A stretch of DNA of 64,000 nucleotides from Flavobacteriales bacterium (GTDB taxonomy: Bacteria; Bacteroidota; Bacteroidia; Flavobacteriales_F; PHOS-HE28): the NCBI GenBank assembly GCA_016719225.1, contig JADKAN010000002.1, positions 744,001-808,000 of the forward strand. The letters are read 5' to 3'. This document shows, piece after piece, positions 1-9,616 of this stretch. The notes under the pieces were generated by a model. It was not told where the DNA came from. It worked only from the letters and a program-made list of their open reading frames with translations, and ran no database searches. The position numbers were made by a program, and so were the translations under genes. Every line of letters starts with the position of its first letter. Positions within the stretch are counted from its first letter, which is position 1.

Positions 1-2310
1 ACTGCGGAACGCATTTCCGGTTCAATGAATGGTACTTGGTTCCACATGGGCCCTTTGGGAGCTGTGGCCGCTGCCAATACCTGGCAGATCACGGAGGTCA
101 ATGCGTCAACTGACGCACGTTCAACGGAAGGACGGTTGTTCAGTTCGGAAGGCGCCGTCCAGGTCGACTTCAACGGGGTGCGTATGGCAGGCGGTAACAT
201 CACAGCTTGGATCGAAGCAGAACAGGCAGTGCAGGGATCACGCATCAGTGGCACGGACATCTTGTTGGTCGCCGGTGTGCGCCAGTTGCTCTACGACACG
301 GATCTACATACGGCCTACACACCCGCTTCCAAGTCAGCGCAACCCTTTGGCTTTTGCTGGTCGCCCGGTGCTAAGCCCGGTGCGTTGCCGACCCAATGCG
401 CCGATGGCTTCATCGTTTCCCAAGGGCTGCCCACCGATTCCACATTTTATGGAGGCACCTTGAAGTCCGGCGGTTCCTCCATCTCCATTGGTACGTTGAG
501 CGGCACAGCGCAAACCGACCTGCAATGGGGTTACAACACCAGTATGTTATTTTCCATGGCCGAAGGTGCGGACACTGCGTTGCAGCACCGCATCGCTGAA
601 CTGGGGCCGAAAACCCTGCGCTTTCCCGGGGGCACGCTCGCAAACTTCTACCATCCCGGTGCCTTGGGCTACGGAGTGCGCCAACAGGATGTAAACCTAG
701 TCGCCGGCACCACCGTTTTTGACAACATCAACTTCACGTTCACGTCCCAGCAGGCGGATATAGCGGCAGGGATCGTTCCCGGAAACTATATCGATCAAAT
801 GGTCACCTTGGCCCAAGCGAACAACAGTTCGGTGCTCTACGTGGCCAATCTGTTCACAGGCACGGTGGCCGAAATGATCACGGGGATCCGAACGTTCGTC
901 GATGCTGGCGTACAGGTCACCGGTGTGGAACTTGGGAATGAGGCACACCTGAAGGCCTATGAATCGCGCTTTGGCTCGGTGGAGACTTACCTGCAAGTGG
1001 CACAACCCTATGCGAATGCCATCGCTGCGAACTTCCCTGGGATGAGCATCGGCCTGGATGCGTATCCTCCCGGTATCCTCAAAGACCTGGGCCCGGCCGG
1101 TACGCAACGCGCCCACGATTGGAACGTCGCCTGCTCCAACGCGGCTTTCGGCAATGCCCTCATCATCCATTGCTACAGTCGTTCGGATGCCTGCAACCAA
1201 GGGAACGCAACGGCCAACTTCAATTGCGGCGCTGATTTCAGCCGCGGTTATTCCAATGACAAAGTACCGTCCGCTTTGGCCGAGCTCGCTTCCTTGGGCA
1301 ATAAGAAGATCTGGATCACCGAATGGAACATTGATGGAGACTACACGCACTACGGCAATTCAGTTGCACAGTCCCTTTTCTATGCGGACATGTGTTTTTC
1401 CATGGCCAACGAGCCCAAGGTGACCGTTAGCACCTATCATAATTTGCTTTCCTACGATGACGGTTATAACGTTGTGAAGCGTGGATGGGAAGTGCATGCA
1501 CCGCTTATCAATTATCACACGGGGATGCTCTTCAAGGACTTCTACAAGCCGGGCAACCAGCCCCAACCGGTCACGATCACCGGCATGAATGGTGTCCGTG
1601 CGTACGCATTCAGATCGGCGGATGGGAAACAGCACCTCTACGTGATCAACCGCTCCGGGACGGCCATGGATCTCTCTTCGTTCCAAGGCGCGGCTACCAA
1701 TGTGTCGTATACAACGCTCGGGAGCTCGGACATTGCTGAAGGTTGCGGTCCCAACTACGCGCGCTCCGTCGGGAATGTCCTGCCCGTCACGGGTACTGCC
1801 ACCGATATTTCCGATGTAACGCTACCAGGGTACGGGATAGCCCACATTTCGTGGAGCCCGTCCGTGGCTCCACCGCCCAATTCGCTGGTATGGAAGTCAA
1901 CTTTTGCCGGTACCGATGGCTGTAAGTTGAAGGCCACGGTAGGTGCCGATGTGCTTCAGAACATTAGCGGCCGCTGTGCCAATGTCAACGGTGGCAAGAT
2001 CATAACAACGAATAACTCTTCATTCCCCGTCTCCGTGAATGTGTCAAAAGTGGTGCTTCTCGGGGTAACATTCAGCGACGTGAGCAGTGGCAAATGGATC
2101 AACGGTCGCGTTTATTTCCAAGGCGCTTCGGGCCAGATCAAGGATTCGGTGACAGGCCAAGTGCTGGGTAATGTGGTCGCGGGTGTCCGATACGCTCAGC
2201 TGGTACTCGATTTTGGGCAAGCCGTTCCTCTGAGTTCAGTGATCGGTAAGTCCAACGGCGGTAACGCTACGGCGCCCATGACCATCGAGGCCATGAAGTT
2301 GGTGCCTTAG
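1..2310 (+). CDS. Secreted clan GH-A-like glycoside hydrolase, 5' end outside the window
   Basis: The reading frame is open to base 1, so the true start lies upstream; the first ATG inside is at 25 (761 aa from there). The fold looks like a (beta/alpha)8 glycosidase of clan GH-A. A strand reads LRFPGG, as in GH51-type arabinofuranosidases. A putative acid/base Glu lies in ELGNEAH (Glu306 counted from base 25) and a putative nucleophile Glu in ITEWN (Glu433). A beta-rich C-terminal module of about 120 residues follows, after a Pro-rich linker (VAPPPN). I see no clear T9SS sorting domain. The exact GH family and substrate cannot be named from sequence alone; polysaccharide degradation outside the cell is inferred. 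A strong terminator follows at 2333. Confidence 0.75.
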   Translation, partial: TAERISGSMNGTWFHMGPLGAVAAANTWQITEVNASTDARSTEGRLFSSEGAVQVDFNGVRMAGGNITAWIEAEQAVQGSRISGTDILLVAGVRQLLYDTDLHTAYTPASKSAQPFGFCWSPGAKPGALPTQCADGFIVSQGLPTDSTFYGGTLKSGGSSISIGTLSGTAQTDLQWGYNTSMLFSMAEGADTALQHRIAELGPKTLRFPGGTLANFYHPGALGYGVRQQDVNLVAGTTVFDNINFTFTSQQADIAAGIVPGNYIDQMVTLAQANNSSVLYVANLFTGTVAEMITGIRTFVDAGVQVTGVELGNEAHLKAYESRFGSVETYLQVAQPYANAIAANFPGMSIGLDAYPPGILKDLGPAGTQRAHDWNVACSNAAFGNALIIHCYSRSDACNQGNATANFNCGADFSRGYSNDKVPSALAELASLGNKKIWITEWNIDGDYTHYGNSVAQSLFYADMCFSMANEPKVTVSTYHNLLSYDDGYNVVKRGWEVHAPLINYHTGMLFKDFYKPGNQPQPVTITGMNGVRAYAFRSADGKQHLYVINRSGTAMDLSSFQGAATNVSYTTLGSSDIAEGCGPNYARSVGNVLPVTGTATDISDVTLPGYGIAHISWSPSVAPPPNSLVWKSTFAGTDGCKLKATVGADVLQNISGRCANVNGGKIITTNNSSFPVSVNVSKVVLLGVTFSDVSSGKWINGRVYFQGASGQIKDSVTGQVLGNVVAGVRYAQLVLDFGQAVPLSSVIGKSNGGNATAPMTIEAMKLVP

Positions 2311-2332
2311 GTAGGCCGGTAATGTAGTATGG

Positions 2333-2364
2333 AAGCACGGTCCTCAAGGACCGTGCTTCTTTTT
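2333..2364 (+). terminator. Rho-independent terminator of the glycosidase gene
   Basis: Perfect 11-bp stem AAGCACGGTCC / GGACCGTGCTT with loop TCAA, followed by a T-rich run (CTTTTTG). It lies 22 bases after the stop codon. Confidence 0.9.
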
Positions 2365-2730
2365 GCTGGTACACGGAAAAAGGTGCACTTGCGCTCACCC
2401 TTCACAGGGCACCGGTCCAGTGGTGCGCTGCGTAGGTTGATACGGTCCTACGGAGGCGGATCCATTTTCGGAAATGCTTCCGATATTCACGGATGGAAGG
2501 TGCTTCTCATTGTAATTCGCTGCGAACAGCGGAAAGGCCGTACAAGGAACTGAAGATCGGGCAACCGAACCACCAGTGTGGAACCACTCCTCCGGATGTC
2601 GTGCTCATCATATGGTAGAGGAGGAGTCGTGGTAAGCCGCCTCTGGTCCATGGCGATACCAAGGGCATTTTCCTCTAAACACGAGACTGAAGACTCGAAC
2701 GCCCGATGCGCGATGCCGCGAGGAAGCGTT
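2365..2730. other. Gene-free stretch between terminator and the converging barrel gene
   Basis: No convincing gene. Short open frames here lack family resemblance and a promoter. The only structure seen is an inverted repeat, ACTCCTCC at 2586-2593 against GGAGGAGT at 2620-2627, with no T-run. Confidence 0.5.
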
Positions 2731-3693
2731 TTAGAACACGATCTTCTGTCTCCGGATCCGCGTACGATACTTCTTGCTGTTGTTCGTGCGGGTCTTGAAG
2801 ATCTTGTAGTGCAGCTGGGCCTTGAAGAAGATGTACCCGTCGTTGTGGTTGGAATAGCCGCGTTGCTGGCCGGTACTGGTCTGTCCGGTGATCTCCCCCA
2901 GGTTGGGGTCGCTCAGGTAAGCGGCCAAAGGTCCTCTGGCTTCCTCAAGAGCCTGCTTATCGTAATAGAGGCCGCTTACGTCATCGATATGATCCGTGAA
3001 GGTCTTCGTGTACTGCAGCTCCAAACCGATGGTGGTGGTCTTATTCAATGCCTTTCGGATCCCTAGGCCCATGGGTATACAGAACTGGTTGAGGGAGTAT
3101 TCCTTCGGCCCGTCGGGCAGACCTTGACCTTCGGTACCCAAGGGCCGCAACTCGACCTGCGCGCCGTTGAACGTGGTTTTTGGGTTGAAATGGAAACCGC
3201 CTATGCCGGCGAAGAAATAAAGACCCATACGCGTAGGGGAAAGGCCCTTCACACCGCGCAGGTCGTAAATATGCCCAGGCTGCTCTTGATAAGGCATGAC
3301 CTCCAAGCAAAATTGGGCTTCAATGATCGAGGATCGAAAGTTCAGGTTCCGGTTTTGCCGGAAAGGCTCGGTCGTGAGGTTATCGTTACCGGCCAGAATG
3401 CCGTAAGTGCCCTCGGCCCGTATGGCGATTGCTTTGGCCACATAGTAGCGATAGGCAAAACTCAGCGCGGGCTTGGTCTGGCTGAATTCCAAGTCCCACA
3501 CAAATGGCGAACCGATGGTATTTCTTCCGCCGAGCTCGCCAAGGAAATTGGTGACGCCCAGCCCTAAGCTCAGTTCCTGCCGGTGCGTTTTCCAATAGCT
3601 CGCGTTGCGGTAATACTGCGCTTGTCCCCAAGTGGACACGGCACAGGCCAGTACGAAAAGCGCGGAACGCGAGACCTTGGATGGAGCTGCCAT
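2731..3693 (-). CDS. DUF6089-like outer-membrane beta-barrel protein
   Basis: 320 aa. The start was set at 3693 because it gives a clean signal peptide (MAAPSKVSRS..., ending near WGQAQ) and lies just downstream of a consensus -7 box; the longer frame to 3765 would run through that promoter. The mature protein has alternating amphipathic strands, typical of a small barrel. It resembles the Bacteroidota DUF6089 family in the N-terminal ELSLGLGVTNFLGELGG segment and the middle barrel strands. The role is unknown; an outer-membrane location is inferred. The C-terminus is basic (RTRIRRQKIVF). It lies downstream of the SPOUT methyltransferase gene on the same strand but has its own promoter. Confidence 0.75.
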   Translation of the reverse strand: MAAPSKVSRSALFVLACAVSTWGQAQYYRNASYWKTHRQELSLGLGVTNFLGELGGRNTIGSPFVWDLEFSQTKPALSFAYRYYVAKAIAIRAEGTYGILAGNDNLTTEPFRQNRNLNFRSSIIEAQFCLEVMPYQEQPGHIYDLRGVKGLSPTRMGLYFFAGIGGFHFNPKTTFNGAQVELRPLGTEGQGLPDGPKEYSLNQFCIPMGLGIRKALNKTTTIGLELQYTKTFTDHIDDVSGLYYDKQALEEARGPLAAYLSDPNLGEITGQTSTGQQRGYSNHNDGYIFFKAQLHYKIFKTRTNNSKKYRTRIRRQKIVF

Positions 3694-3705
3694 AGGGGTA
3701 CGTGC

Positions 3706-3734
3706 CAAATATAGGCGGTTCGGCCAATGCGCAA
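3706..3734 (-). promoter_or_regulatory. Bacteroidota-type promoter of the DUF6089-like gene
   Basis: On the minus strand TTG (3734-3732), an 18-base spacer, then TATATTTG (3713-3706), matching TAnnTTTG. Only 12 bases separate the -7 box from the ATG. Confidence 0.7.
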
Positions 3735-3781
3735 CGGATAGGGCCGACTCCCCATTAACGATCACTTGCCGAAAGGGTTGC

Positions 3782-4333
3782 CTAGCTCATTTGTTCCCAA
3801 GGCCGGAATGTAACCCACGCCGCCACGATCCCCGCACAAACGGAAACATTCAAGGAGTGCTTCGTGCCCCCCTGCGGAATGCTCACCACGCCATCGCAGG
3901 CTGCGATCACATCCTCGGAAACCCCATTGAGCTCATTGCCCAGTACCAGTGCTATTCCAAGTTCCCCTTTGGGCCTCCAAGCGGTAAGCGGTACAGCATG
4001 CTCGGTAAGCTCGACCGCCCAGACCTGCCAGCCGGCTTGGCGTAAGGATCGCACGGCGGCCAGCGCATGTTCGTGATGGGCCCATTGGACTGTGGAAGTG
4101 GCGCCCAAAGCGGTCTTCTCGATCTCGCGGTGCGGGGGCTGCGGAGTGAATCCGCACAGGTCCAGCCCGTCCAAAGCGAAGGCATCCGCCGTGCGGAATA
4201 GCGACCCAACATTGTGCCGGCTGCGCAGATCGTCCAGCACCAGGCGGACTTGCCTCTTTTCCGCAGATCGGAAAGCATCGGGTGCTAACCGTCCCAGTTC
4301 ATCAGGCAACAACTTGCGGTCGGTATAAGTCAT
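3782..4333 (-). CDS. TrmH/SpoU-family RNA 2'-O-methyltransferase
   Basis: 183 aa from ATG 4333 (MTYTDRKLLP). All three SPOUT motifs are visible: motif 1 HNVGSLFRTADAF with its Asn and Arg, motif 2 LVLGNELNGVS, and motif 3 IPQGGTKHSLNVSVCAGIVA, which forms the trefoil knot that binds S-adenosylmethionine. It has only a short N-terminal extension, so it is a compact member. The tRNA or rRNA target cannot be read from sequence. It is divergent from mutS, with a 103-base gap. A second, longer SPOUT enzyme (RlmB-type) is encoded at 59269. Confidence 0.88.
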   Translation of the reverse strand: MTYTDRKLLPDELGRLAPDAFRSAEKRQVRLVLDDLRSRHNVGSLFRTADAFALDGLDLCGFTPQPPHREIEKTALGATSTVQWAHHEHALAAVRSLRQAGWQVWAVELTEHAVPLTAWRPKGELGIALVLGNELNGVSEDVIAACDGVVSIPQGGTKHSLNVSVCAGIVAAWVTFRPWEQMS

Positions 4334-4436
4334 TTTACGATCGTTGAAAAAGGATGATGCTTTAGGCTGCAAAGGACGCAAAAGGTGAGGTACATTTCGG
4401 GCTGCCCGGACCGTGCACCGGTCGGCAACACCAACC

Positions 4437-7097
4437 ATGAGCAAGGCCAGCCGCCCCGAAACCCCGCTGATGCGGCAGTACGGGAGCATAAAGGCCCAAT
4501 ACCCGGATGCCATCCTGCTGTTCCGCGTGGGCGATTTTTATGAGACATTCTTGCAGGATGCGGTGCTGGCAGCAGGGGTGCTGGGCATCACCCTCACCAA
4601 ACGGAATAACGGTGATGGTGAGATCGAGCTGGCAGGCTTCCCATACCACGCGCTCGATACCTACTTGCCCAAGCTGGTAAGGGCAGGCCACCGCGTGGCC
4701 ATCTGCGACCAACTGGAGGACCCCAAGCTCACCAAAACGATCGTGAAGCGCGGCGTTACCGAAGTAGCCACCCCCGGAGTGTCCTATTCGGAGGGAGTGG
4801 TGGACGGTCGGGTGAACAATTGGCTTGGAGCACTGTGCGGGGACGGTGATCGCTACGGGGTCGCTTTCGTGGACGTCACAACGGGCGAGTTCATTGCCGG
4901 GGAAGGTCCGGCCGCCGCCATGGCAAAAGCGCTTGAAAGCCATGCACCCAGCGAACTGCTTTATCCACGCGGTTCCAAATTGCCATTGGTCGCCGAGGAA
5001 CTGAAACGTTGGCGCGGTTTCGCGCTGGAGCCGTGGGTTTTCACCGATGATTTTTCGCAAGAACGGCTGAAGCGCCAATTCAATACAGCCGGACTCAAAG
5101 GGTTCGGCATCGATGGTCTGGCCTTGGCACAACGTGCGGCCGGTGCCGTGTTACATTACCTTGGCGAAACACACCATCACCGGTTGGGCCATGTGCGCAG
5201 CATCCACAAACTGGCGCAGGAAGGCTGCGTTTGGCTGGACCGGTTCACCGTGCGCAACTTGGAACTGGTAGCCCCGGTGAATGAAGGAGGGCGAACACTA
5301 TTGTCCGCCATGGACCGCTGTGAAACCCCCATGGGCGCGAGGCTCCTGCGTCGCTGGCTGCTATCCCCACTGGTGGAAAAGGACGCTATCGGCTTCCGGC
5401 TGGACCAAGTTGAGGCGTTCATGGCTGATACGGCAAAGCGAGAAACCACCGGGCCATACCTGCGTGCCATAGGCGATCTGGAACGGTTGGTGGCGAAGTG
5501 CGCTGTCGGCCGCGTCAACCCTCGTGAATTGCTCCAGGTGGCCCGTGCTATCGGGGCAGCTCAACAGGTGCAGGCTACTTTGGAGGAAGGCGGCAGCACT
5601 TTAGCAAAGGTCTGTTCTACCTGGAGAGTTCCCCAAAAACTGGCAGAACACATACAGTCGGCAATTGAAGCTGAAACACCAGTAAATATCCAGAAAGGTG
5701 GGGTTATAAGACCTGGAGTGGATGCGGACCTCGACGAGTTTCGGCACATTACCACCCACGCCAAGGAACTGCTTCTTGATGTTCAGCGGCGTGAAGTGGA
5801 GCGCACTGGTATTTCATCGTTGAAAGTGGGTTACAACAATGTGTTCGGCTATTACCTCGAGGTGCGGCACACGCATCGCGACAAAGTGCCTGCGGAATGG
5901 GTACGCAAGCAAACACTCACCGGGGCCGAGCGCTATATCACGGATGAACTGAAAGTATTGGAGGAGCGCATCCTCAGTGCGGAGGAGCGCATTCTTTCCT
6001 TGGAGGTCAAGCTGTTCGGCGAAGTGGTGGAGCGTGTTTGTAAGGAGATCGCAGATCTGCAGGCCTTAGCGTCCGAAGTGGCCGCGATGGACGTTCTACG
6101 CGGTTTTTCGGTACAGGCGACTGCTTGGAATTACGTACGTCCACAGATGGATGAAGGCACCATGCTGAATATCACAGCGGGCCGCCATCCGGTGATCGAG
6201 CAGCAACTGCCACCGGGTGAAACCTATGTGGCGAACGACCTCACACTCGACCCTGCTGATGCACAGTTGTTGGTGATTACGGGGCCCAACATGAGCGGTA
6301 AATCCGCGCTGCTGCGGCAAACGGCACTCATTGTGCTCATGGCACAGTGCGGTAGCTATGTTCCTGCGCAAGCAGCTCTTATCGGCTTGGTGGATCGCGT
6401 TTTCACCCGCGTGGGTGCCAGCGACAACCTCAGCACAGGCGAGAGTACGTTCATGGTGGAGATGCATGAAACAGCCAGCATCCTGAACAACCTCAGCAAA
6501 CGCAGCCTGCTGCTATTGGACGAGATCGGTCGGGGCACCAGCACCTACGATGGCATCTCCATCGCTTGGTCCATTGCGGAATTCCTCCACGACCATCCAA
6601 CCCGCCCCAAAACGCTTTTCGCCACGCACTACCACGAGCTGAACGATATGGCGGAGATCTTTCCACGCATCCGCAACGCGAATGTGGCCGTGCGCGAAGC
6701 GGATGGCAAAGTGCTATTCCTTCGCAAGCTGGTGCCGGGTGGCTGCGACCGCAGCTTCGGGATCCACGTGGCACGCATGGCCGGTATGCCTAGCGAGGTG
6801 GTGGACCGCGCAACAAAAGTGCTGCGACATTTGGAAAAGAGCCACGCAGGGGACCTCGGCGAAGAGGTGGAACCTGCGGAACGTAAGGTCCCGGCCGTCA
6901 AGAAGGCCCATACGGCCGACATTGGCCATCAGCCACAGCTGAGTTTCTTCCAACTGGACGACCCGGCATTGGAAGGGATCCGTGATGAGTTGGAGGCCCT
7001 CGACATCAATGCGCTCACGCCCGTTGAAGCCTTGATGAAGCTGAACGAGATCAAGCGTATGGCAGGGGCCGGGAAGGCCCGGTTGCACAAAGCTTGA
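4437..7097 (+). CDS. mutS: DNA mismatch repair protein MutS
   Basis: 886 aa. ATG 4437 was chosen over a non-ATG extension because the protein then opens like other MutS. The mismatch-recognition Phe-x-Glu is in GDFYETF (Phe34, Glu36). The Walker A loop GPNMSGKS spans residues 616-623. Walker B LLLLDEIGRGTSTYDG is near residues 690-705, and the signature ATHYHEL follows. The C-terminal tail ends in a conserved MutS helix (ALTPVEALMKLNEIK). Full domain set and normal length. As a dimer it binds base mismatches and small loops and hands over to MutL. A weak -7-like TACATTTC lies at 4391. Confidence 0.98.
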   Translation: MSKASRPETPLMRQYGSIKAQYPDAILLFRVGDFYETFLQDAVLAAGVLGITLTKRNNGDGEIELAGFPYHALDTYLPKLVRAGHRVAICDQLEDPKLTKTIVKRGVTEVATPGVSYSEGVVDGRVNNWLGALCGDGDRYGVAFVDVTTGEFIAGEGPAAAMAKALESHAPSELLYPRGSKLPLVAEELKRWRGFALEPWVFTDDFSQERLKRQFNTAGLKGFGIDGLALAQRAAGAVLHYLGETHHHRLGHVRSIHKLAQEGCVWLDRFTVRNLELVAPVNEGGRTLLSAMDRCETPMGARLLRRWLLSPLVEKDAIGFRLDQVEAFMADTAKRETTGPYLRAIGDLERLVAKCAVGRVNPRELLQVARAIGAAQQVQATLEEGGSTLAKVCSTWRVPQKLAEHIQSAIEAETPVNIQKGGVIRPGVDADLDEFRHITTHAKELLLDVQRREVERTGISSLKVGYNNVFGYYLEVRHTHRDKVPAEWVRKQTLTGAERYITDELKVLEERILSAEERILSLEVKLFGEVVERVCKEIADLQALASEVAAMDVLRGFSVQATAWNYVRPQMDEGTMLNITAGRHPVIEQQLPPGETYVANDLTLDPADAQLLVITGPNMSGKSALLRQTALIVLMAQCGSYVPAQAALIGLVDRVFTRVGASDNLSTGESTFMVEMHETASILNNLSKRSLLLLDEIGRGTSTYDGISIAWSIAEFLHDHPTRPKTLFATHYHELNDMAEIFPRIRNANVAVREADGKVLFLRKLVPGGCDRSFGIHVARMAGMPSEVVDRATKVLRHLEKSHAGDLGEEVEPAERKVPAVKKAHTADIGHQPQLSFFQLDDPALEGIRDELEALDINALTPVEALMKLNEIKRMAGAGKARLHKA

Positions 7098-7115
7098 GTG
7101 AAAAATTCCAAGGTG

Positions 7116-7145
7116 TTGGCCGTATCGCGGAGACGGTTATATTTG
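7116..7145 (+). promoter_or_regulatory. Consensus promoter of tRNA-Gly
   Basis: TTG at 7116-7118, exactly 19 bases, then TATATTTG at 7138-7145. The mature tRNA begins 11 bases after the box. This is a textbook Bacteroidota -33/-7 arrangement. Confidence 0.85.
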
Positions 7146-7155
7146 CAGCCCTCAA

Positions 7156-7228
<73 letters not shown>

Positions 7229-7230
7229 CA

Positions 7231-7262
7231 AATGCCTTCCTCCGGAAGGCATTTTTGTTTTT
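7231..7262 (+). terminator. Terminator of tRNA-Gly
   Basis: 10-bp stem AATGCCTTCC / GGAAGGCATT with loop TCC, then TTTTGTTTTT. It starts two bases after the tRNA. Confidence 0.9.
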
Positions 7263-7418
7263 CATAGGTAGATGGAGGCTACTTGAATGTAAGGATGAGA
7301 TGCCGTCCAAGAAGCTTGGCTCTTACACCCCTTACCTCCCTGACGCACTGTACGCCTCTCCCTTGTTTCTGCCTAAAGTCGGATAACACTCCGCGATTGC
7401 GTTCTTTTGCATGCCCCC

Positions 7419-7506
<88 letters not shown>

Positions 7507-7563
7507 TTGCCGCATGAATGTGCCTAGCGGCTCTTCACAACCGGCCCGAATTCCGGATCTGAT

Positions 7564-8400
7564 ATGCGCACCCGGATCGCTCCAACACCCAGTGGATTTC
7601 TCCATGCAGGGAATGGGGCGGCCTTCGTGCTGGCGCATGAATTGGCACGGCAGGAAGAGGGTAGCCTGCTCCTACGCATCGACGACCTTGATCAGGAACG
7701 GGTCCGTCCGGATCATGTGGAGGATGTTTTTCTTACACTGGAATGGCTGGGTATCACATGGGATAATGGGCCGCGGAACAGCATGGACCTAGCAAGCACA
7801 TGGAGCCAACAACACCGCATTGTTGCGTATCATGCGTTGCTGCGAGAGCTCCGTATGACCGGTAACTTATACGCTTGTACGTGCTCACGTAAGGAGGTGC
7901 TGGACCGCACCGGAAGCACGGAGTACGATGGCCATTGCCGGTACCGCGGGTTGGATCTCGATACCCCCGGAATAACGTGGCGGCTGAAGCTGCCTGCCGG
8001 TGGAAAAGTGGATATGAAGACCTGGCCAAGTGGAGAAACGGAGAAGATAACGCTTGACCAAGGGGACCCCGTCCTTTTGCAGCGGAATGGCAGGCCCGCC
8101 TACCACATCGCCTCCTTGGTGGACGATCTGCGTTTCCAAATGGATGCCATCGTCCGCGGCACCGATCTGTTGGCCTCCACTGCCGTGCAGCTTCACATTG
8201 CGGAATTACTGGGTTTGCCGACGTTCAATTCAGTGCGCTTTTTACACCACCCATTGCTCACCGACCGGAACGGTGCAAAGCTTTCCAAGTCGGAAGGGTC
8301 AGCATCACTGCGTCACGCCCGTGAGAACGGTCAAGGTCCGGAAGCGGTGCATGTATTAGCGGCACAATTCCTTGGACGGTATATAGCAGATACACAGTGA
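7564..8400 (+). CDS. gluQ: Glutamyl-Q tRNA(Asp) synthetase-like enzyme (GluQRS)
   Basis: 278 aa, matching the catalytic core of class I glutamyl-tRNA synthetases without the anticodon-binding domain. The HIGH-type motif is GFLHAGN (residues 11-17), and the KMSKS-type motif is KLSKS (239-243). A zinc-binding-like set CTCS...YDGHC lies around residues 104-122, as in GluQRS. The family activates glutamate and attaches it to queuosine at position 34 of tRNA(Asp). It stands alone between tRNA-Leu and a convergent fic gene. A truncated ordinary GltX is less likely because the length and the Cys set fit GluQRS. Confidence 0.85.
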   Translation: MRTRIAPTPSGFLHAGNGAAFVLAHELARQEEGSLLLRIDDLDQERVRPDHVEDVFLTLEWLGITWDNGPRNSMDLASTWSQQHRIVAYHALLRELRMTGNLYACTCSRKEVLDRTGSTEYDGHCRYRGLDLDTPGITWRLKLPAGGKVDMKTWPSGETEKITLDQGDPVLLQRNGRPAYHIASLVDDLRFQMDAIVRGTDLLASTAVQLHIAELLGLPTFNSVRFLHHPLLTDRNGAKLSKSEGSASLRHARENGQGPEAVHVLAAQFLGRYIADTQ

Positions 8401-8464
8401 TCACGCGGCTCGGCCAGAAATAAGGGTACCCTGAACCGCGGTTGCCGCAAGCCTTCTGGATCAT

Positions 8465-9616
8465 TCAACCCTTCACCGCACGGAACGGATAGGCCGGGTA
8501 GGGCAAGGGCGTGACTTGCCGACCCTTTCTGACCACTAAATGCAAGCGGGCCAAATGTTCAAGGTCGCGTTGTAAGGTTTTGGGCGAAAGGCGGGAATAC
8601 ATCAGCGTCAGGTCCGGATCCAAGCGCAACACCTGAGCCGTTTGGAGCGTCTCAGAATGGGCAATAAGTATTTTGGCGAGCTGGATCTGCCGACGACCCG
8701 CCTCGGTATTATCGGGATCCACCAAAGGCGCCAACCCTGCATGCGCGATGGCTTCTGCCTGGGAGCGCTGCACCTCGTCCCAAAGCGAACGCAGGCCTTC
8801 GGCAAAACCCCTTGCCATGTAAGCGATGTATGGAGCCACGTCCCCTCCTGGACGCTCTGCCTGCCTCACTTGCCTTTCATGTTCGCTGGGAGTGGCCGCG
8901 GCGTGCATCACCAAACGATGGGCTGCTGACGCCGGGATGCCAGCGTTTAGCAGTAATTGGTGACCCAGTAACCGGGCCGTGCGGCCATTCCCTTCGGCAA
9001 AAGGGGCGATCCAGTGGAAATAGAGCTGCGCCAGGATCGCACGAATGATCGCGTAGGGTATGCGTTCCTCTTCATGCTCGGAAAGAAAGGCAGGTCCACT
9101 AAGCCATTCCGCGGACTGCTCCAGCAGATACCCGATATCCTCTGAAGGAACGGCATCCGCTTTTTCAGAACGGACAGTTCGAAATTCCCCGGGAGCAGCC
9201 TCCGAACCCGAAGGAAGTTCTTTCATCACTTGGGCATTCATCACCTGCAACGTCCAAGGCCCCATGTCACTGTCGCCGGTTCTTGCGCGTGCTTCGGTCC
9301 ATTGAACGGCCTTCACCAAGTTGAGCAGTTCACGCCCCAGATACACCTGTGACGGGGGTAGGTGAAGCGTTCCTTCCAAGAGCCGGTCCAACTGGTCCTC
9401 GCCCAACGTATTGCCCTCCATTGTGGCATTCGCCACCACGCCGTGTAACAAGGACACGTAACCCGTTAACTCGGCTTCCTTAGCTCCTAATGACAGCGTA
9501 TTGAGCCGGGTGCATAAGGTGGCAGCTTCGCCCAAAAGCAACCATACTGCTCTTGGCAGGAGCTGAGGATCCCACCGACAAGAGATCCAAGGATGTGACT
9601 GCTCATACGACCGCAT
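8465..9616 (-). CDS. Fic-domain protein with a substituted catalytic histidine
   Basis: 383 aa from ATG 9616. An N-terminal helical region carries a segment like the Fic auto-inhibitory helix (ANATMEGNTL, near residue 65). The Fic core reads HWIAPFAEGNGRTAR (residues 201-215). The anion-binding GNGR and the PF are intact, but the residue that should be the catalytic His directly before PF is Ala204 (codon GCC). A His is present three positions earlier. The region after it resembles Fic proteins with a C-terminal winged helix (residues ~300-383). Canonical Fic enzymes move AMP onto target hydroxyls; activity here is doubtful. It has no toxin-antitoxin partner next to it. A second Fic gene with the same defect lies at 28966. 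Confidence 0.88.
   Translation of the reverse strand: MRSYEQSHPWISCRWDPQLLPRAVWLLLGEAATLCTRLNTLSLGAKEAELTGYVSLLHGVVANATMEGNTLGEDQLDRLLEGTLHLPPSQVYLGRELLNLVKAVQWTEARARTGDSDMGPWTLQVMNAQVMKELPSGSEAAPGEFRTVRSEKADAVPSEDIGYLLEQSAEWLSGPAFLSEHEEERIPYAIIRAILAQLYFHWIAPFAEGNGRTARLLGHQLLLNAGIPASAAHRLVMHAAATPSEHERQVRQAERPGGDVAPYIAYMARGFAEGLRSLWDEVQRSQAEAIAHAGLAPLVDPDNTEAGRRQIQLAKILIAHSETLQTAQVLRLDPDLTLMYSRLSPKTLQRDLEHLARLHLVVRKGRQVTPLPYPAYPFRAVKG

Noticed and set aside
2578..3066. Plus-strand frame of 162 codons overlapping the DUF6089-like gene
   Set aside because: Starts at GTG, runs antisense through a barrel protein with signal peptide and promoter, and has no likeness of its own.
8465..9616. Fic/Doc toxin-antitoxin pair
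   Set aside because: No small antitoxin gene next to either fic gene; both carry an inhibitory-type segment in their own N-terminus.
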